Below are positions 31,560-37,116 of a stretch of DNA of 37,116 nt, piece by piece; the first letter of the stretch is position 1; each line of letters begins with the position of its first letter. The position numbers were made by a program, and so were the translations under genes. The notes under the pieces were generated by a model, which did no database searches, was not told the origin of the DNA, and saw only the letters and a program-made list of their open reading frames with translations. The DNA comes from Byssothecium circinans (taxonomy: Eukaryota; Ascomycota; Dothideomycetes; Pleosporales; Massarinaceae). The stretch spans positions 4,862-41,977 of the forward strand of contig ML977014.1 in the NCBI GenBank assembly GCA_010015675.1. The letters run 5' to 3'.

Positions 31560-34500
31560 CTAATACCTAACTTCTCCTTAGTAAAGTTTTCTACGCCGCC
31601 TAACTAACCTATTTATTAGCTTATTATTATTAGGATAGTTATTAACGTCCTTATCCTCCTTCTAGTACTACATCTAGTAATCTAGCCTTTTTAGAGGTCT
31701 AGGTTAGGTTAGATCATCTCTATAGAAGTTATAGAGCTTATGTAGGTTATTCTTAAAGTTAGCTGCGTTATACTACTTTAGATTATCATTATAGCTAAGC
31801 CATTTCATGCGGTATTTAAGCTTTCTCTTAAAGATATAGGCCTCTAGAACTTACTTAACCTTATATTTATCTTCTTTATCCCCTTAGGTAGGAAGAGCTA
31901 GTTCAGACTAGGAGTACGCTGCTAGAGCGCACTTAGGCTAAAGCCTAGGCAATAACTCCTTATAAAAGTTTACGCTCTAGAAATTATTATTTTCCTTATT
32001 TACCTTAGCTTCTCTAGTCTCTAAAAACGTTATATCATCTATTTATCTATTAGAATTTGTAGGTAATTACTCTCTAGGTAGTTAATTTTACTAATATGCT
32101 CTTAACCCTTATTATTAGCTCTATTACTAAGACTATCTTTGTTATTAAGACTATTCCTTAATTCGCTATACTATAAGGATAGTAGCGTATCATCTTCGCT
32201 TTCATTTTAATTTAATATGATTTCTAAGATTGGCGAGGAGCCTAAGCTAGTAGAAGACGGGGCTTTAAGTAGAGTAAAGTAGGATATTAACCTCTTCCCT
32301 TAGTTCTAAATTATATAACTTTTATTAATAAATTTATATGTTAGATCTTCTATCTTCTATCCTAATAGCTATCTTCTACTAACGTATGTCTACTTAGTTA
32401 GTCTAGGTCTCCCTCTATCTACTAACCTAGACCTTTTAAGAGTACTCCTAAAATTAATATAGTAGATATTTTTAAGATAAAACTAGAGCTCTTATAATAA
32501 CGTAAATAACTTTCTATAATAAAGCTTACTTAGAGGGTATATTAGTAACTTAGAATCTTTAGAATACTAATTATAGATATAGTCTTTTTATTTAGCTATC
32601 TTAAGGAACTACTACATTTATATTATAGAAGGTATAGACTTATCGCCTAAATAGTTAGGATAGAACCCTAGAGTAGTAAGTGTTCCTCTATAGATTAGTA
32701 GGTTGCACTACGTAAGGATTATTTTAGGCTTATCTAAATAGGCTTAGCAATAAACGTTCTATTCCTCTTAGCTAATGAACTATCTACTGCAAAGGAAGCA
32801 AAATTCTATAAACTTATAGCTTTTCTTAAGCTACTTCTAATAGTAACTAAGTATATGTTTCTACTATATAGTAGCTAGTTGACTATTAGACATTCTCTAA
32901 TTAGACGCTATATTATAATAATAGGTAGGATTGCGTACCTATAAATCTTTAGCGTAAAGCCTATTTTTGGATAGTAGTATTTATCTAGCTCTAGACCTAG
33001 TTAGAATGCTACTTTCTCTTCTTATAAATAAAGCTTAATTAGATCTTAGAGGACAGCCTTACCTACATTACTACGTATAGTGGCCTTAATAAACATGCTA
33101 GACGCTAGATAGTCACGCACTAGCATAAGTTTTTACGCTTATTAGAATATAGTTCTATGACGGCTAGTGCATTCTTTTATATAAGTGTTAACTTTACTTA
33201 TAGGTTAAGTAGGCTATTCTCCTTAACACCTATAAAGCGCTTCTAAAATTAGCTTTTATTTCTAGGCCTATAACTCCTTGCATTTATTCTTTAATAGTGC
33301 GTTATCTAAAGAAAGATCCTTAAGTTTTACTTTAATATCCTTAAACTTAGCGCTTTACTTAAGCTTATACTGCTTTTCTGCTAGCAGCGACTACCACAGC
33401 TCTAGATTCTAAGTAATAAGCAAGAAATAGAAAAGGTCTATAATATCTGTGTGATAGTCTTTGTTATAGAAGAAGGTAGCCTAACTGTCTACTCTAGTAT
33501 TGTTAGCTGCATAATAATTATGATATACCGCTAGGTCACGCTGTCCACCCTATTTTATTCTTGTATCCTATAAATAGTTTCTATCTACATATAGCATAAG
33601 TTAGGTATATAGAGTGCTATAGAATAGTATATGTACTAGTAAGGATTAAACCCTCTACTCTAAAATTATGCACTATTAGGGGTTTATTATAGCTAGCATA
33701 AAAGCCCTATTCTTAAAGATATTAGCTAAATGCGCTTATAGCCTCTATCTTTCTATTACTTCCCTTAAAGAATGGCAGGTCCTAGACGCTTAGATTCTAG
33801 TAGAGTTAAATTATTTACTTATCTTATAAAAGTTCTAGTGCTAGAACTTTATCTATTAACTTATAATTTCTAAATGCATTTCTTACTATGCACATAGTAA
33901 TTATTATAAGTATTAGATTATAAAATAGTAGGTAAGTCTTAATACCTTTATGTAACGCGTGCTCTAGTCTATTCTATAATTAGTATTAAGTACGTACGTA
34001 ATAAGCATTAATTTTACCTCTTATCTAGAGTAAACGTTATGCACTTTACATCTTACTAGAGTTATATAGTAAATTCTATATTACTACACTTATTATAAAA
34101 GATAGCAAAGATTATATCCTAACCTATTACTATTAGTTTATGCAGGCTACTTTAAGACGGACTTACTTAAAAACGTAAGCCCCTACTAGATCTAAGGCGA
34201 CATGTAGATTCTATAAATTTGCTAATTTTTAAAGTACTAAAATTATAGGCTATAGTAAGAGCCTATACCTTAACTCTACGCTACAGCTTTAGAAGCATAA
34301 ACTAATTGTTCTTCTACTACTATATTCCTAGGTATAAAAAATGCATTTATAAGCCGTATTACTATAGTCTCTTTCTAAAGGGTAGCTTAAGGATATTATA
34401 TAGCTTATACTTAATAAACTATACTATGCAATTAGTACTAATACTATAAAACGCCTAGCTAGCTATAGTAGACTTACATTTAAGGTAGATAGCGTCACGT

Positions 34501-34770
34501 TTAGGCTTATTACTTTTACTAGCTCCTTCTTCTCTACCTCTTTATTTATCTCTTTACTTTCCTATTCCTCCTCTATCCTAGCTTACCTCTAGCTAGTAGT
34601 AAAGTCTTTATAGTACTAGACTATAGTCTATAAGCCTAGCTTTTTATTACTATACCTACGCTTAATTCTAAGCGTAATAGACATAACGTAGTCCTTAGAT
34701 ATCTTAATAGTATTTAGATTCGCCCCTAGATTCAACTTCTTATATCTAGTTTTAAAATTTTACGTTAGTA
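31560..34770 (-). pseudogene. DUF3435 (FluG/captain-type) tyrosine recombinase with C-terminal chromodomain, RIP-degraded
   Basis: Minus-strand relic of about 3.2 kb. Readable blocks in order: an N-terminal segment near 34740-34500 (VMSITLRIKRRY, then EEVEKKEL-like acidic stretch); the end of the recombinase core at 33540-33270 (RDLAVYHNYYAANNTRVDS, ATFFYNKDYHTD, then LLAEKQYKL), where Y-x-H-N-Y-Y falls at the expected tyrosine; KAVL-DLIKLY near 33030; and a Cys/His-rich C-terminal region at 32822-32400 (FIEFCFLCSR, NVYC, LIYRGTLTTLGF, then KDSKLLIYPLSKL for the family's CPHP region). This order is typical of DUF3435/FluG-domain proteins. After a charged linker and an apparent frame change, a chromodomain follows at 31870-31690 (VLEAYIFKRKLKYRMKWLSY, then LTxPRPLKRL). 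Stops are abundant and nearly all RIP-type. Family members include Starship captains. Confidence 0.78.
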
Positions 34771-34801
34771 AAGTTTACTAGGCTTAGAGATACTAGTGTA
34801 G

Positions 34802-34958
34802 TGTTGGACTAAACAGTACTGAATAGTTCCGCACTGTTTACTAGCCTCATCCAGCCTAGCCTCAGTCCTTTCTGATATAGTCCTGTCTCCTGAGCATCTT
34901 CGCTCGACAGACAATTCATCCTTTTCTCTCTATGCTCTCAGTGCTCTGCTGTCCAACA
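34802..34958 (+). repeat. 5' LTR of the second copia element
   Basis: 157 bp with termini TGTTGGAC/GTCCAACA, near-identical to the solo LTR at 3998-4155 apart from RIP-type changes in the latter. The flanks TGTAG and GTTAT do not match, so this is not another solo LTR but borders an element. Confidence 0.85.
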
Positions 34959-35119
34959 GTTATAAGCCTGGTCTAGCTTTATCTGCTTCATCTACTATCT
35001 AAACGCAAGCGGTCCCTATACCCACGCCTACACAGTCGCGCCGACTATTCCTAACGGTTCTGAACCGTCCCGTACACCCACGTACACCATCGCACCCTCA
35101 ATCATCCCGATCCGCAGCC

Positions 35120-35127
35120 TATATAAA
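35120..35127 (+). promoter_or_regulatory. TATA box in the copia leader
   Basis: TATATAAA lies 68 bp before the gag ATG at 35188 and 162 bp after the LTR end. It is the best TATA match here. A promoter outside the short LTR would be unusual for an LTR element. Confidence 0.45.
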
Positions 35128-35187
35128 CCCGATCCTGATGGTTCCTAGACAGTTCATTACTGTTCTACACCGTTCAACACCGTCGTT

Positions 35188-37116
35188 ATGCCTCGCGCTA
35201 CTTCATATACAGCTGGTGGTGTCGCTGCCTCAGACGTAGTGCTTACTAGTCCTAGAAATTAGGATAAGTGGTACAACGTCTTCAAAGGTAGAGCCATCTC
35301 AGCTGGAGTATGGAAGTATCTCAATCCAGAGGATAACAACAAGCCTGCCCTTAAACCGCCTGCCGACCTTAGTGCTTCTGCAACCACAGCTTCACAGACA
35401 CTTTAGAAGGAAAAGAACAAGCGCTACCACATCAATCAACAAAAGGTCGACAGCCTTGCTAAGAAACTACTCAATACGGTTCACTCTCAAGTCGCTGCTC
35501 AACTCAATACCTTTCCAACCCTTGCTGAAAAGCTCGCAATCCTCTACGCTAAATACAACCGTGAAATGGCACTCCGCGAACAAGATACACGCGCTGAGTA
35601 TCAGGCAATCAAGAAGAAGACACCAGGGAAAGAAGGCTTTAAAGACTGGGCGCATGAGTTTCAACTTGTTGTTAGCAAGGCGAAGGAACTTGATCTCCCA
35701 GAAGTCAAAGCCTTTAATCCCTAGTACGACCTCTTGAACGTTTGCGCCACGATCCACAACAACCTCACTACTTCCCTCATCCTCGACCTTCAAAAGCAAG
35801 AACGCGAATACAAGGAAAGACAGGAAGCTCTTACATCCACAACCGTTACGGTTCCTGCTACTGTTAACGCGGCTAGTGAAGAGATTACTCTATAACGTGA
35901 GGTGACCATACTACCTGATCAGCTTCCGATTCCAGACAGCTGTACACTCAAGTACCTGGTTTCCGAATTCATCAATTTAGCAGCTATAGTGTCCGTACGT
36001 ACCTTAGGACGTACCTAGCACACTGCCTTTCCAACAACCTTTAATGGTGAAGGATCCCCGTATGATGGAAACGGTTCAGTTCCCCCTAATCCTCATGCGC
36101 GGTCCAAATCCCGCAAAAGAACCAACTCAAAAGTGGATAAGGATGAAGATGTTTCCAGCCAAACCAAGAGACCGCACTAAGGCAAGCCCTGTCCCTGTGG
36201 TAATGGTGAGTCTCACGGTAGCTACTAGAGAAACTGTCCTTACATCATTCCAACCAACCGCCCTAAGGGCTTCAAAGTCGACAAAGTGTGTCAATCCAAT
36301 CTCCGCCTATGGCTACAGGAAGGAAAAACTGACCAACAGAACAAATAGAAGGACATCCTTGATAATATCTAGAGAAAAGCCCGTGAAAACTCTGCTTTCT
36401 AAGCCCAGGCATCCCAAAGCCAATTAGATCAATCCTATCTTAATGCTAGAGACTAAGCTTTAGACACTGAAGGGCGCCTAACAGGGCTAGTCACCACTAG
36501 CTACACCACTCTTAGAATTACCTGGAAGGATCCTCCCTTCCCACTGGCTCACTCTTGGACTCTCGATTGTGGCTCTAATGTGCACGTCTGCAATAACCTA
36601 CTTGAATTCACATGGGAACGTTCTGCCTATAATGAGTTCATTAGTAGTGGAGACAGCACATCACCCATAGTTACTTAGGGAAAGTGTGAAGTCATCCTAT
36701 CAACCCTATCTGGCCCTCGGCCCTTTATCCTACTAAACGTTGCGTTCGTCCTAAACTTCATTACGTCACTGGTTTCCCTTTCCTAGCTTAGAGGTGGTGG
36801 TATTCACTTCAACTCTAGACGCTTAGTGCTGTACAGGTTGGACCAAAAGTCTAATCCAGTGTAGTGCAAAGTAATCCAGAATGGAGGCCATTATCTCCTA
36901 GTTGCTCGGAAATCTCCGGTTACTAATTCCTTAGGAACAGTTCAGCATAGTCAAGAACTGTTCTCAACGGATCAGAACTGTTCCATCCTAACACTTCCAT
37001 CTTGAACTCTGCCAGTGGCTCAGCACTACGCCATGACTACCCGTCAGCGCCTGCGCAAGTCTGCAGCTCCGCGCAAACCCCGAGTTCTCACTGGCCTTGA
37101 AGCTCATATCCTTCTT
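35188..37116 (+). pseudogene. copia gag-protease polyprotein, damaged, runs off the window
   Basis: Start ATG at 35188 (MPRATSYTAGGVAASDVVLT). Gag shows WYNVFKGRAISAGVWKYLNP near 35275, AEKLAILYAKYNREMALREQ near 35530 and a coiled KQEREYKERQEAL near 35795. A Cys-rich CPCGNGESHGSY segment lies near 36190. The protease motif SWTLDCGSNVHVCNN is near 36555-36600, followed by the GAG-pre-integrase region (HFNSRRLVLYRLDQKSNPV near 36810) to the window end. About ten in-frame stops (near 35261, 35403, 35722, 35893 and beyond) are mostly TAG/TAA in place of CAG, CAA or TGG. The protease triad is again D-C-G, as in the first element. Confidence 0.85.

Larger units (their letters stand above)
34802..37116 (+). 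mobile_element. Second Ty1/copia element, 5' part
   Basis: A plus-strand copia element begins with an LTR at 34802, followed by a 229-bp leader, gag, a Cys-rich motif, protease and GAG-pre-integrase, running off the right edge before integrase. Composition switches abruptly at 34802 from TA-rich mutated DNA to normal GC, so this element landed after RIP had acted on its target. Its proteins resemble the first copia element (shared CPCG, LDCGSNVHV and gag features), but the LTRs are different, so they are sister families. Confidence 0.85.

Noticed and set aside
31680..31880. Chromodomain as proof of a local gypsy integrase
   Set aside because: The kilobase upstream on the same strand reads as DUF3435-type Cys/His-rich sequence, with no RT, RNase H or integrase motif; the gypsy reading is kept only as an alternative.
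3998..34958. A single giant LTR element bounded by the similar LTRs at 3998 and 34802, which share orientation
   Set aside because: The left LTR has its own perfect 5-bp target duplication and is a solo LTR, the two differ by heavy RIP, and a complete copia gag starts just after the right one.

Overview
This looks like a window from a filamentous ascomycete (Pezizomycotina). Four things point there: GT-AG introns of 56-86 bp with CTAAC/CTAAT branch sites; fungal families (DUF3435/FluG-type recombinase, a DUF7924-like protein, a GH43 beta-xylosidase C-terminal domain, an FHA-like/kinase protein); fungal copia, chromodomain, Fot1/pogo-like and hAT elements; and massive C-to-T and G-to-A damage of the repeat-induced point mutation (RIP) kind, in which former CAA, CAG and TGG codons have become stops and whole blocks are dominated by TA, CTA and TAG.

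Layout. 1-3268: minus-strand Ty1/copia element, lightly damaged, cut by the window edge. 3269-4207: older, heavily mutated Ty3/gypsy relic (RNase H) with a solo LTR inside it, flanked by a perfect 5-bp target duplication. 4208-9000: AT-rich, mutated DNA with an LTR-like piece, an old ~300-bp duplication and a wrecked DUF7924-like gene. 9001-12105: Fot1/pogo-like DNA transposon with ~38-bp TIRs and TA target duplications. A much younger TIR element (11042-12026), whose interior is the 870-N assembly gap, sits inside it. 12565-13176: strict 68-bp tandem array. 13.4-24.4 kb: GC-balanced gene island holding a kinase pseudogene, unclassified gene relics, one four-exon secreted-protein gene with a DKPSST minisatellite, a hypothetical gene, a truncated GH43 fragment and a membrane-protein fragment. 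24365-27388: hAT transposon with GACTGACT-type subterminal repeats. 27.4-34.8 kb: RIP-mutated block with a small tandem array, an unidentified coding relic and, on the minus strand, a large relic of a DUF3435 (FluG/Starship-captain-type) tyrosine recombinase that appears to end in a chromodomain. 34802-37116: second copia element, plus strand, running off the window.

Reading it together: this is a typical accessory compartment where waves of elements were inserted, mutated, then re-invaded by younger unmutated ones. The only gene that looks fully intact is the secreted protein at 18962-21517; the 230-codon gene at 21753-22442 is probably intact. The most unusual item is the DUF3435 relic with a C-terminal chromodomain. 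The most tractable ones are the nested TIR elements around the gap and the sharp internal edges of RIP damage. All identifications were made by eye from translations; no database search was run.
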